From an uncultured Stenotrophomonas sp. (GTDB lineage: Bacteria; Pseudomonadota; Gammaproteobacteria; Xanthomonadales; Xanthomonadaceae), in NCBI RefSeq assembly GCF_945952405.1, contig NZ_CAMFIA010000022.1:1-64000 (forward strand): a stretch of DNA of 64,000 nt, written 5' to 3'. Shown piece after piece: positions 57,470 through 64,000 of this stretch. Below the pieces are notes generated by a model. The model ran no database searches and was not told the DNA's origin. It saw nothing but the letters and a program-made list of their open reading frames with translations. A program made the position numbers and the translations under genes. Each line of letters starts with the position of its first letter. The first letter of the stretch is position 1.

Positions 57470-57940
57470 TCACTCTTCCAGCTTGCTCAGCAGGTACTTC
57501 GGCTCGCCGATGCGCTCGATCAGGTCGAGCTGCGTTTCCAGCCAGTCGATGTGCTCTTCTTCCGAATCGAGGATCTTCACGAACAGCTGGCGGCTGACGT
57601 AGTCACCGACCGAATCGGAATAGGCCACGGCCTCGCGCAGGGTGACCACGCCATCGCGCTCCAGCGACAGGTCGCACTGCAGGATCTCGGTCGGGTTCTC
57701 GCCGATGCGCAGCTTGCCCAGTGCCTGGAAGTTCGGCAGGCCTTCGAGGAACAGGATGCGGTCGGCGAGCATGTCGGCATGCTTCATCTCGTCGATCGAT
57801 TCCTTGTACTCGTGTTCGGCCAGCTCCTTGATGCCCCAGTTCTTCAGCATCTTGGCGTGCAGGAAGTACTGGTTGATCGCGGTCAGCTCGTTGTAGAGGA
57901 CCTTGTTGAGGAATTCGATGACCTTGGTGTCGCCCTTCAT
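57470..57940 (-). CDS. bfr: Bfr: bacterioferritin
   Basis: 156 aa, normal length. The ferroxidase ligands Glu18, Glu51 and His54 and the haem ligand Met52 are in place (NEL at 17-19, DEMKHADML at 50-58), and the second pair is in SEEEHIDW. It stores iron. The start ATG (MKGDTKV) matches the family numbering exactly. The bfd gene for the releasing ferredoxin lies 143 bases upstream on the same strand. Confidence 0.97.
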   Translation of the reverse strand: MKGDTKVIEFLNKVLYNELTAINQYFLHAKMLKNWGIKELAEHEYKESIDEMKHADMLADRILFLEGLPNFQALGKLRIGENPTEILQCDLSLERDGVVTLREAVAYSDSVGDYVSRQLFVKILDSEEEHIDWLETQLDLIERIGEPKYLLSKLEE

Positions 57941-58083
57941 GGGGATGCTCCTGCACGCTGAAAACGCAGGCACTTTAACGCCTCGCGTGCGCGGGTGAAG
58001 GAACGCGAATCGTGCGCATTGGCCAGAGCGGGCGCACGTGAAGAAGGCGAAAGCGCGGCGTCAGTGCGCCGCGAAGGAAACGA

Positions 58084-58293
58084 TCAGGCGACCTGGGCCA
58101 GGCCGAGTACCGGCAACGGCAGATCGTGGGTGGCACGCGCCTTGGCCAGCAGCTCGCCTGCCATGTCCAGGCAGGAACCGCAGGTGGCGCCACAGCCGGT
58201 ACGCATGGTCAGTTCGGCCACCGAGCTGACGCCATGGCTGGCGGCTTCGCGGATCTGGTGGTCGGTGACTCCGTTGCAGATGCAGACGTACAC
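58084..58293 (-). CDS. bfd: Bfd: bacterioferritin-associated ferredoxin
   Basis: 69 aa. Four Cys for a [2Fe-2S] cluster: CICNG (4 and 6) and CGATCGSC, in the C-x32-C-x2-C class. It reduces the ferric core of Bfr to release iron. The gap upstream has an inverted repeat with Fur-like halves. Confidence 0.93.
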   Translation of the reverse strand: MYVCICNGVTDHQIREAASHGVSSVAELTMRTGCGATCGSCLDMAGELLAKARATHDLPLPVLGLAQVA

Positions 58294-58348
58294 AGGCGTG
58301 AACCAGGCTGACAGGCCAGAAGCGGCCTGTTGGCTATTCCAATGGAAA

Positions 58349-58386
58349 CGAGAATGGTTGTCAATCAGGGACCTGAACCATTCTCG
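58349..58386 (-). promoter_or_regulatory. Inverted repeat upstream of bfd, possible Fur site
   Basis: Perfect 11-base arms CGAGAATGGTT / AACCATTCTCG with a 16-base spacer, 56 bases upstream of the bfd ATG. The GAGAAT(g)GTTGTC stretch resembles a degenerate Fur box. Fur control of bfd is well known in gammaproteobacteria; its use here is inference. Confidence 0.5.
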
Positions 58387-58401
58387 ATACCGTTCAGCCG
58401 C

Positions 58402-59022
58402 TCAGCTGGCCGGCCCGTCGCTCTGGGCCTTCTTCGGCCAGTAGCCACGGGTCCGTGGGCGCTTGCGGGGGCGATCGTGGCCGGCGGTATGGCCCGGCAT
58501 CCACGCCTCGGCGGCGCTCTTGGGCATGGCGGTGACGCCCTGCCCGGCCACCCCGCGCGCCAACGGCGCCAGGTGCCGCAGGGCACGCGCATAGACGCCG
58601 CGCTTGAACATCACCACGTGCTCGACCGGGTACCAGAAGTCGACCCAGCGCCAATGATCGAACTCGGGCGAGTCGGTATGGTCCAGCCGCACATGGGATT
58701 CGTCGCCGGTCAGGCGCAGCAGGAACCAGACCTGCTTCTGGCCGATGCAGACCTGCCGCTCGTTGCGGCGGATCGCCCGTGCCGGCAGCTTGTAGCGCAG
58801 CCAACCCGGGGTTGCCCCGAGCACTTCCACATGCTCAGGCAGCAGGCCGGTCTCTTCCTGCAGTTCACGATACATGGCCTCGACAGGCGTCTCGTCGGTG
58901 TTCATGCCACCCTGCGGGAACTGCCAGCCATCCCGGCGCACGCGTCGTGCCCAGAACACCTGGCCGTCCTGCCGCATCAGCACAATGCCGACGTTCGGTC
59001 GATAGCCGTCCGGATCGATCAC
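58402..59022 (-). CDS. rppH: RppH: RNA pyrophosphohydrolase
   Basis: 206 aa. The Nudix box is [20 protein letters not shown], with a start [16 protein letters not shown] typical of RppH. It removes pyrophosphate from mRNA 5' ends to start decay. The tail after about 170 is basic ([18 protein letters not shown]), longer than in E. coli. Confidence 0.95.
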   Translation of the reverse strand: MIDPDGYRPNVGIVLMRQDGQVFWARRVRRDGWQFPQGGMNTDETPVEAMYRELQEETGLLPEHVEVLGATPGWLRYKLPARAIRRNERQVCIGQKQVWFLLRLTGDESHVRLDHTDSPEFDHWRWVDFWYPVEHVVMFKRGVYARALRHLAPLARGVAGQGVTAMPKSAAEAWMPGHTAGHDRPRKRPRTRGYWPKKAQSDGPAS

Positions 59023-59099
59023 GATGCGGACTCCTAAAAAATCTACTGGCCGGGACTATCCCATGCCCTCTGTCGGCCCACAAGCACGACACAAAAGTG

Positions 59100-59128
59100 T
59101 TGACAGGGGCGATACACATCCGCAGAAT
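59100..59128 (+). promoter_or_regulatory. Promoter of the tRNA-Met/tRNA-Gln genes
   Basis: A consensus -35 TTGACA (59100-59105), a 17-base spacer and a CAGAAT -10 (59123-59128), 14 bases before tRNA-Met. Confidence 0.75.
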
Positions 59129-59142
59129 AGCGGGCTCACCAA

Positions 59143-59219
59143 GGCTATGTAGCTCAGCCGGTTAGAGCACAGCACTCATAATGCTGGGGTCGGTGGTTCG
59201 AGTCCACCCATAGCCACCA
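59143..59219 (+). tRNA. tRNA-Met (CAU)
   Basis: 77 bases including the encoded CCA. The acceptor stem GGCTATG / CATAGCC is perfect, the anticodon stem CAGCA / TGCTG holds the loop CTCATAA with anticodon CAT, and the T-loop is GGTTCGAGTC. The first pair is G-C, so this is an elongator tRNA-Met rather than the initiator. Confidence 0.97.
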
Positions 59220-59250
59220 CACTGAAAATCAAGTTGTTTTTCAGTGTGAA
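59220..59250 (+). other. Spacer hairpin between the two tRNA genes
   Basis: An inverted repeat (CACTGAAAA at the tRNA end against TTTTTCAGTG) follows tRNA-Met. It may aid processing; the T run is not at the 3' side of a typical terminator stem. Confidence 0.45.
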
Positions 59251-59277
59251 AAGTGAGAAAATAGCTTCACGTTACAT

Positions 59278-59352
59278 TGCCCCGTCGCCAAGCGGTAAGG
59301 CACCTGACTCTGACTCAGGCATTCGGTGGTTCGAATCCATCCGGGGCAGCCA
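59278..59352 (+). tRNA. tRNA-Gln (CUG)
   Basis: 75 bases with CCA. Acceptor stem TGCCCCG / CGGGGCA, anticodon stem CCTGA / TCAGG with loop CTCTGAC giving anticodon CTG (reads CAG, Gln), T-loop GGTTCGAATC. Followed by a strong terminator. Confidence 0.97.
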
Positions 59353-59355
59353 AAC

Positions 59356-59401
59356 AAAAAAGAAAAAAGCCTGATCGAAAGATCAGGCTTTTTTCTTTTT
59401 T
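59356..59401. terminator. Terminator after tRNA-Gln
   Basis: GCCTGATC / GATCAGGC stem with a GAAA loop, A-rich on the left and T-rich on the right, so effective both ways. It ends the tRNA transcript. Confidence 0.93.
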
Positions 59402-59456
59402 GTCTGGTCACGCATTCCACACCTTATCCTGCGCCTGTCGGCAAGAGTCAGATCCA

Positions 59457-59493
59457 GGGTCAGATCCTTTTCCAAAGGAAAAGGATCTGACCC
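59457..59493 (+). repeat. GGGTCAGATCC-family palindrome
   Basis: 17-base perfect arms around AAA. A partial direct copy (GTCAGATCCA) lies at 59447-59456. Same core as 27773-27813. Confidence 0.8.
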
Positions 59494-59512
59494 TACCCTC
59501 TCCATGAAGAGC

Positions 59513-59536
59513 AGCCGAGCATCGGCTCGGCTCTAC
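59513..59536 (-). repeat. SMAG-type REP
   Basis: AGCCGAG / CTCGGCT arms with a six-base loop and CTAC after it. Confidence 0.7.
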
Positions 59537-59570
59537 AGGAGGCCACAGGAAATGCATGGCCCTGAAACGA

Positions 59571-59598
59571 CAAAAGCCCGGCCGAAGCCGGGCTTTTG
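59571..59598 (-). terminator. Terminator of rplM-rpsI
   Basis: Twelve-base arms CAAAAGCCCGGC / GCCGGGCTTTTG with a CGAA loop; the minus-strand transcript ends in a U run. It lies 49 bases past the rpsI stop. Confidence 0.88.
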
Positions 59599-59646
59599 CT
59601 TTTCCAGCCAGCGGGCTCCCGAAGGAGCCCAACCAGGCGCAATGGA

Positions 59647-60039
59647 TCAGCGCTTGGAGAACTGGGTGGCGCGGCGGGCCTTGTGCAGACCGACCTTCTT
59701 ACGCTCGACTTCACGGGCGTCACGGGTCATGAAGCCGGCCTTGCGCAGCTCGGACTTCAGGGTTTCGTCGTACTCGACCAGAGCACGGGCGATGCCCAGA
59801 CGGATCGCACCGGCCTGGCCGGTGGTGCCGCCGCCAGCGGCGGTGACCAGGATGTCGAAGCTTTCGGTGTTCTTGGTCAGCTCGAGCGGCTGGCGCACGA
59901 TCATGCGCGCAGTCTCACGACCGAAGAACTCGTCCAGCGGACGGCCATTGACGGTGATGTTGCCCGAACCCTTGCGCAGGAACACGCGAGCGGTGGAGGA
60001 CTTGCGGCGGCCAGTGCCGTAGTTTTGAGTGATAGCCAT
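59647..60039 (-). CDS. rpsI: RpsI: 30S ribosomal protein S9
   Basis: 130 aa, ending in the conserved [17 protein letters not shown], whose C-terminal tail reaches the P-site tRNA. N-terminus [20 protein letters not shown] is the family start. It is two bases after rplM. Confidence 0.98.
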   Translation of the reverse strand: MAITQNYGTGRRKSSTARVFLRKGSGNITVNGRPLDEFFGRETARMIVRQPLELTKNTESFDILVTAAGGGTTGQAGAIRLGIARALVEYDETLKSELRKAGFMTRDAREVERKKVGLHKARRATQFSKR

Positions 60040-60041
60040 GA

Positions 60042-60470
60042 TTAGATATCCAGAACCTGCGGCTGCTGTGCGGCGTGCGGATGCTCAGTGCCGGCGTAGA
60101 CCTTGAGCTTGCGGTACATCTGGCGACCCAGCGGGCCCTTCGGCAGCATGCCCTTGACGGCGATCTCGATCACGCGCTCCGGGTGGCGCTCCAGCGCCTG
60201 GGCCAGGGACTCGGTCTTCAGGTTGCCGATGTAACCGGTGAAACGGTGATACATCTTGTCCTGCAGCTTCTTGCCGGTGACGGCAATCTTTTCTGCATTG
60301 ATGACGACCAGGTAGTCGCCGGTATCAACGTGCGGGGTGTAGACCGGCTTGTGCTTGCCACGCAGACGGCGGGCCAGCTCGGTGGCGAGACGGCCCAGGG
60401 TCTTGCCCTCGGCGTCGACGAGGTACCAGTCGCGCTGGACGGTCTCGTTCTTGGCAGTGAAAGTGCTCAT
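60042..60470 (-). CDS. rplM: RplM: 50S ribosomal protein L13
   Basis: 142 aa. Family features: [33 protein letters not shown] region and [19 protein letters not shown]. Assembly protein of the 50S subunit; co-transcribed with rpsI as usual. Confidence 0.98.
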   Translation of the reverse strand: MSTFTAKNETVQRDWYLVDAEGKTLGRLATELARRLRGKHKPVYTPHVDTGDYLVVINAEKIAVTGKKLQDKMYHRFTGYIGNLKTESLAQALERHPERVIEIAVKGMLPKGPLGRQMYRKLKVYAGTEHPHAAQQPQVLDI

Positions 60471-60667
60471 GAAGAACTCTAGGTTAGGTCGGGCTCATTG
60501 CGGCGAAGGACTCGCCGGAACTCTGCCACGCGTTGTGAAAGGTGAAGCGTAAGAGGCGGGATTGTACGCAGGTCAAGCCCCCGGCGCAAGTCAGGCCGTG
60601 CCCCGGGTTGGCAGGGCGGCGGGGCCGGGCGAGAATCGCGGGGTCTTCCGCCCCACCGTGTACCGCC

Positions 60668-61312
60668 ATGACCGTGCTCCGCCAGACCACCCCGCTGGAC
60701 CACCTGCTGACCGAGGCGCAGCGCGCCCTGGACACGGTGTTCGGCAACCCGCCGGCGGCCCGCCCCTACCCGGCCGCTGGCACCGATGAGCCGGGCATGG
60801 ACAGCGCCGAGCGCCGCCACGCGGCCGGCCTGATGCGGATCAACCACGTTGGCGAGGTCTGCGCACAGGGCCTGTATTTCGGCCAGGCAGCCGTGGCCCG
60901 CGACCCCGCCACGCGGGAACACCTGCTGGAAGCGGCCCAGGAAGAAACCGATCACCTGGCCTGGTGTGCCACCCGGCTGGGCGAGCTGGACAGCCGTCCC
61001 AGCCTGTTCAACCCGCTGTGGTACGCCGGCAGCTACACCATCGGCACCCTCGCCGGCCTGCGCGGCGACGGCTGGAACCTGGGCTTCGTGGTCGAGACCG
61101 AACGCCAGGTGGAAGCCCATCTGGACGAGCACCTGGTCGATCTGCCGGCCGGCGATCTGCGCAGCCGCGCGGTCATCCAGGTGATGAAAGAGGACGAGGC
61201 CCGCCATGCGGACCACGCCGAGCAGGCCGGTGCACGCCGCCTGCCGTTCCCGATCCCGGGCGCGATGGCGCTGGCCTCCAGGGTGATGAAGGCCATCGCC
61301 TACCGCATTTGA
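60668..61312 (+). CDS. coq7: Coq7-type 3-demethoxyubiquinol hydroxylase
   Basis: 214 aa di-iron protein. Carboxylate ligands are in [19 protein letters not shown] and EDEARHADH, the E-x6-Y and E-x2-H pattern of the Coq7/UbiF-replacing family. It hydroxylates demethoxyubiquinol in ubiquinone synthesis. The ATG (MTVLRQTT) is chosen from the family length. It diverges from rplM-rpsI, so it has its own promoter. Confidence 0.93.
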   Translation: MTVLRQTTPLDHLLTEAQRALDTVFGNPPAARPYPAAGTDEPGMDSAERRHAAGLMRINHVGEVCAQGLYFGQAAVARDPATREHLLEAAQEETDHLAWCATRLGELDSRPSLFNPLWYAGSYTIGTLAGLRGDGWNLGFVVETERQVEAHLDEHLVDLPAGDLRSRAVIQVMKEDEARHADHAEQAGARRLPFPIPGAMALASRVMKAIAYRI

Positions 61313-61318
61313 ACGGGC

Positions 61319-61408
61319 GCCCCCACCCACGGTGGGGGCCTACCCCAAAACACGGCGGGCCCGATGGTGGGGCCCGACCGTTGGTCGGGCCGTCGGGCCG
61401 TCGGGCCG
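61319..61408 (+). repeat. REP pair and GTCGGGCC triplets after coq7
   Basis: Element 1: GCCCCCACC / GGTGGGGGC around CAC, then CTACC (61319-61343). Element 2: GGCCCGACC / GGTCGGGCC around GTT (61371-61391). The last arm is followed by GTCGGGCC in three tandem copies (61384-61408). Confidence 0.7.
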
Positions 61409-61412
61409 CCTT

Positions 61413-61733
61413 TCAGTTCGGCGAGACCAGCTTCAGGCCAATCACGCCGGCCACGATCAGCCCCACGCAGGCCAGCCGGGCCGGCGATGCGCTGTCGTTG
61501 AACAGGTAGATGCCCAGCACCGCCACGCCCAGGGCGCCGATACCGGTCCAGATCGCATAGGCCGTGCCGACCGGAATGCTCTTCATCGCCTGGCTCATCA
61601 GGTACAGGCTGATCAGGGCGGACACCACCGTGGCGACGGTGGGCAGGGGTTTGCTGAAGCCTTCGGAGTACTTCATTCCGAGGGCGAAACCGATCTCGAA
61701 CAGGCCGGCCAGCAGCAGGTAGATCCAGGGCAT
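61413..61733 (-). CDS. gdx: Gdx/SugE: SMR-family guanidinium exporter
   Basis: 106 aa, four helices. SMR features: MPWIYLLLAGLFEIGFALGMKYSEGF with Glu13 in the first helix, TAYAIWTGIGALGVA. The GxAYAxWxGxG pattern with a Gly before the Trp region fits the SugE/Gdx subtype that exports guanidinium. The ATG follows AAGGAG. Upstream lies an intrinsic terminator and a possible guanidine-responsive leader (see findings). Confidence 0.9.
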   Translation of the reverse strand: MPWIYLLLAGLFEIGFALGMKYSEGFSKPLPTVATVVSALISLYLMSQAMKSIPVGTAYAIWTGIGALGVAVLGIYLFNDSASPARLACVGLIVAGVIGLKLVSPN

Positions 61734-61756
61734 GGGTGGGGGCTCCTTACCTTTTT

Positions 61757-61797
61757 TGAAAAAAACGAAACGGCCCGGTGTTTTCACACCGGGCCGT
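61757..61797 (-). terminator. Terminator between speD and gdx
   Basis: On the minus strand: 12-base stem with ACGGCCCGGTGT / ACACCGGGCCGT, a four-base loop, then TTTCGTTTTTTT. It lies between the speD stop and the gdx Shine-Dalgarno site, so it ends speD and could also attenuate gdx. Confidence 0.9.
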
Positions 61798-61848
61798 GGG
61801 TCGGTACATCACCGTGGAACCATATCGCATACGCGACACCAGTTCCAC

Positions 61849-61864
61849 GGGGCGGGTCGTCCCG
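61849..61864 (-). promoter_or_regulatory. ACGA-loop hairpin upstream of gdx
   Basis: In the mRNA: GGCGGG-ACGA-CCCGCC, a six-base stem closed by an ACGR tetraloop. This is the hallmark of one half of the guanidine-II (mini-ykkC) riboswitch. Only one such hairpin is found here where the class needs two, and a GC-rich REP could look the same, so this is tentative. Confidence 0.3.
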
Positions 61865-61901
61865 CCTGGGCGGCGATGCCTGCGGGCATCGCGCATGGGG
61901 C

Positions 61902-62696
61902 TTACTCGGACAGGTTCCGGCCGTGGAACAGCTCTTCGATCTCGCGCTTCAGCAGCGCTTCGATCTTCATGCGTTCCTTGAACGACAGGTTCTTGGCCTT
62001 TTCCTCGAACAGGTACTGGTCCAGGTCGAAGTCCTTCAGGTGCATCTTCGTGTGGAAGATGTTCTCCTGGTAGACGTTGACGTCGAACATCTCGTAGCGC
62101 GACTTGATGTTCTTGGCCAGGAAGTTCTGGATCGAGTTGATCTTGTGGTCGATGAAGTGCTTCTTGCCCTTCACATCGCGGGTGAAGCCACGGACACGGT
62201 AGTCCATGATCACGATGTCCGACTCGAGGCTCTCGATCAGGTAGTTCAGGGCCTTCAGCGGCGAAATGACGCCACAGGTAGCCACGTCGATGTCCGCACG
62301 GAACGTCGCGATACCTTCCTGCGGATGGGTTTCCGGGTAGGTGTGGACGGTGATGTGGCTCTTGTCCATGTGCGCGACCACGGCGTCGGAGATCAGCTCC
62401 TTGCCGGCCAGCTTCTTGTCGATCACCGGTTCTTCGGAGATCAGGATGGTCACCGAGGCACCCTGCGGGTCGTAGTCCTGGCGGGCCACGTTCAGGATGT
62501 TGGCGCCGATGATCTCGGCGACATCGGTCAAGATTTGAGTCAGCCTGTCGGCGTTGTACTCTTCATCGATGTATTCAATGTAACGCTGACGCTCCTCTTC
62601 GGTGCGCGCGTAACACACGTCATAGATGTTGAAGCTCAGCGCCTTGGTGAGGTTGTTGAAACCCTGCAGCCTCAGGCGAGGCAACGGCTTGACCAC
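61902..62696 (-). CDS. speD: SpeD: S-adenosylmethionine decarboxylase proenzyme
   Basis: 264 aa from GTG, the E. coli-type (class 1A) length. The self-cleavage site is in [13 protein letters not shown] (K-S-H, Ser becomes the pyruvoyl group), and the catalytic Cys is in DVATCGV. It supplies the aminopropyl donor for spermidine. Divergent from clp. Confidence 0.95.
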   Translation of the reverse strand: MVKPLPRLRLQGFNNLTKALSFNIYDVCYARTEEERQRYIEYIDEEYNADRLTQILTDVAEIIGANILNVARQDYDPQGASVTILISEEPVIDKKLAGKELISDAVVAHMDKSHITVHTYPETHPQEGIATFRADIDVATCGVISPLKALNYLIESLESDIVIMDYRVRGFTRDVKGKKHFIDHKINSIQNFLAKNIKSRYEMFDVNVYQENIFHTKMHLKDFDLDQYLFEEKAKNLSFKERMKIEALLKREIEELFHGRNLSE

Positions 62697-62845
62697 GGCG
62701 GTCGATTCCTGTGTAAGAAGGGAAAGGGGGAATTATGGGGCAAACTGTCCCCGGGGGGAACGTGAAGACGCAAGAGTTCTGGCACACTGTTTGCCCTTAA
62801 CAATTGCGCTGGTTAAGCTCCGCTATCGACCCCGTGAATCCGTTC

Positions 62846-63535
62846 ATGCGCAGAGGGAGCGCCCCTATCGTGTCAACCGTGCGCCTAGCTAGCAGTCCAC
62901 TGGCCTTGGATATCGCCACCATTGATCGTTTCCTGGCGCACAGCCACAGGCGGCGATATCCCACCCGTACCGATGTCTTCCGACCCGGTGACCCGGCGGG
63001 AACCCTGTATTACGTCGTCAGCGGCTCGGTTTCGATCATGGCCGAGGAAGATGACGATCGCGAGCTGGTGCTGGGCTACTTCGGTGCCGGTGAGTTCGTC
63101 GGCGAGATGGGCCTGTTCGTCGAATCGGACCGCCGCGAGGTGATCCTGCGCACCCGTACCGCCTGCGAGCTTGCCGAGATCAGCTACGAGCGCCTGCACC
63201 AGCTGTTCCTCGGCCCGCTGTCGGCCGATGCCCCGCGCCTGCTGTATGCGCTGGGCCAGCAGATCTCCAAGCGCCTGCTCGACACCAGCCGCAAGGCCAG
63301 CCGCCTGGCATTCCTGGACGTTACCGATCGGATCGTGCGCACCCTGCACGACCTGGCCCAGGAACCGGAGTCGATGACGCATCCGCAGGGCAGCCAGCTG
63401 CGCGTCTCGCGCCAGGAACTGGCACGCCTGGTCGGTTGCTCGCGCGAAATGGCCGGCCGTGTGCTGAAGAAGCTGCAGACCGACGGCCTGCTGCATGCAC
63501 GCGGCAAGACCGTGGTGCTGTACGGCACCCGTTGA
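62846..63535 (+). CDS. clp: Clp: CRP-like c-di-GMP-responsive regulator
   Basis: 229 aa, close to the 230 aa of Xanthomonas Clp. A cNMP-binding jelly roll (FRPGDPAGTLYYVVSGSVSI, GEMGLFVESDRREV) and a winged helix-turn-helix (SRQELARLVGCSREMAGRVLKKLQ). In Xanthomonas this protein binds c-di-GMP, which turns off DNA binding, and controls virulence and EPS genes. The ATG gives the family length; a GTG at 62870 with AGGGAG ten bases upstream is a possible shorter start. Confidence 0.92.
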   Translation: MRRGSAPIVSTVRLASSPLALDIATIDRFLAHSHRRRYPTRTDVFRPGDPAGTLYYVVSGSVSIMAEEDDDRELVLGYFGAGEFVGEMGLFVESDRREVILRTRTACELAEISYERLHQLFLGPLSADAPRLLYALGQQISKRLLDTSRKASRLAFLDVTDRIVRTLHDLAQEPESMTHPQGSQLRVSRQELARLVGCSREMAGRVLKKLQTDGLLHARGKTVVLYGTR

Positions 63536-63547
63536 TTGTCGTGTTTC

Positions 63548-63572
63548 CACCGCCGGGCCGGGCCCGGCGGTG
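63548..63572 (+). terminator. Hairpin after clp
   Basis: Twelve-base arms CACCGCCGGGCC / GGCCCGGCGGTG with one base between; no T run follows, so termination strength is uncertain. Confidence 0.5.
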
Positions 63573-63579
63573 TGCACCT

Positions 63580-63658
63580 GTAGCGCCGGGCCCACGCCCG
63601 GCTGACGCATGACCGGCATCCCCGCAGCTGCGGCAGCCGAGCGCAGGCTCGGCTCTAC
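63580..63658 (+). repeat. SMAG pair after clp
   Basis: GTAG-GCCGGGC / GCCCGGC element (63580-63602) and AGCCGAG / CTCGGCT followed by CTAC (63635-63658), head-to-head with opposite headers. Confidence 0.75.
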
Positions 63659-63695
63659 ACGGCGCCTGTGCGCCCGCATCCGCTAGGCTGGGGGC

Positions 63696-64000
63696 ATGGA
63701 GCTGAGCAGCGAATTCTGGTGGTTCATCCTCATCGGCCTCGGCGCACAGCTGGTCGATGGCGCGCTGGGCATGGCATTCGGCCTGGTGTCTTCATCGGTG
63801 ATGCTGAGCATGGGGCTGCCCCCGGCCCAGGTCAGCGCCAGCATCCACACCGCTGAAGTGTTCACCACCGGTGCCTCGGGTGTGTCGCACCTTGCAGCCG
63901 GCAATGTCGATAAACGACTGTTCCTGCGCCTGGCCCTGCCCGGTGCGGTCGGTGGCGCGGTCGGCGCCTACGTCCTCACCCAGATTCCTGGCGAGATCAT
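63696..64000 (+). CDS. TauE/SafE sulfite exporter family protein (5' part)
   Basis: First about 101 residues; the gene runs off the window. Hydrophobic helices with GLGAQLVDGALGMAFGLVSSS and SASIHTAEVFTTGASG, the TSUP (TauE/SafE) repeat pattern. Members export sulfite, sulfoacetate or related anions. The ATG is preceded by gggggc. Confidence 0.85.
   Translation, partial: MELSSEFWWFILIGLGAQLVDGALGMAFGLVSSSVMLSMGLPPAQVSASIHTAEVFTTGASGVSHLAAGNVDKRLFLRLALPGAVGGAVGAYVLTQIPGEI

Noticed and set aside
59143..59352. tRNA genes as integration site of an island
   Set aside because: No integrase, no direct repeat of the tRNA end, and the region after the terminators holds only short repeats and ribosomal genes.
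61734..61901. Guanidine-I (ykkC) riboswitch
   Set aside because: The conserved CUAGGGUUCCG-type core is not present in the leader.

Overview
High-GC gammaproteobacterial chromosome, almost certainly Stenotrophomonas (S. maltophilia complex, Xanthomonadaceae). The evidence is a Clp-type CRP homologue, the rhlB-trxA-rho neighbourhood, a monomeric NADP isocitrate dehydrogenase, a TTG-started rho, and many short GTAG-headed palindromes of the SMAG (Stenotrophomonas maltophilia GTAG) REP family between genes. I see no rRNA, CRISPR array, insertion sequence, integrase or prophage. Two tRNA genes are present.

Layout. 1-5850 (minus): a compact six-gene phospholipid operon (CDP-alcohol phosphatidyltransferase, hydrolase-methyltransferase fusion, PAP2-dual-specificity-phosphatase fusion, small membrane protein, PlsC-like acyltransferase, CdsA-like cytidylyltransferase). 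It looks like an extended version of the uncharacterised E. coli ynbABCD cluster. 5.9-10.5 kb: unknown gene, then purH, a lipoprotein and purD. 10.6-15 kb (minus): rpoH, then ftsE-ftsX-response regulator-ung. 15-20.6 kb: methyltransferase and rhlB diverging from trxA and rho. 20.7-25 kb: diguanylate cyclase, TonB-domain protein, aceK. 25.2-27.5 kb (minus): a four-gene conservon-like roadblock/small-GTPase module. 27.9-34.2 kb (minus): icd, lipoprotein, LysM protein, queF, a repeat-rich gap and an M20 amidohydrolase. 34.3-44.3 kb: MdtABC-type RND pump without its own outer-membrane channel, and a FUSC/YccS membrane protein. 44.5-48.5 kb: SDR, LplT-Aas-like transporter/acyltransferase fusion, two CD225-type proteins and a DUF2752 protein. 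48.7-52.5 kb (minus): ampE, nudC, erpA, bactofilin and its coiled-coil partner. 52.7-57.5 kb: DUF4126 protein, a degenerate REC-GGDEF-EAL protein and a hybrid histidine kinase. 57.5-64 kb: bfr, bfd, rppH, tRNA-Met and tRNA-Gln, rpsI-rplM, coq7, gdx, speD, clp and a truncated TauE/SafE gene.

Most of the window is conserved core genome (purines, division, ribosome, iron, polyamines, TCA control). The less understood parts are the lipid operon, the roadblock/GTPase operon, the degenerate c-di-GMP protein with its adjacent hybrid kinase, the CD225 cassette, and several unusual repeat structures: 26-27 nt-arm hairpins, a shared intergenic framework at two loci, a REP pair inside a kinase gene, and a REP half-site repeated in tandem.

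Starts were chosen by eye from ribosome-binding sites, overlap with neighbours and family length. Functions come from recognising family motifs; no database search was run.
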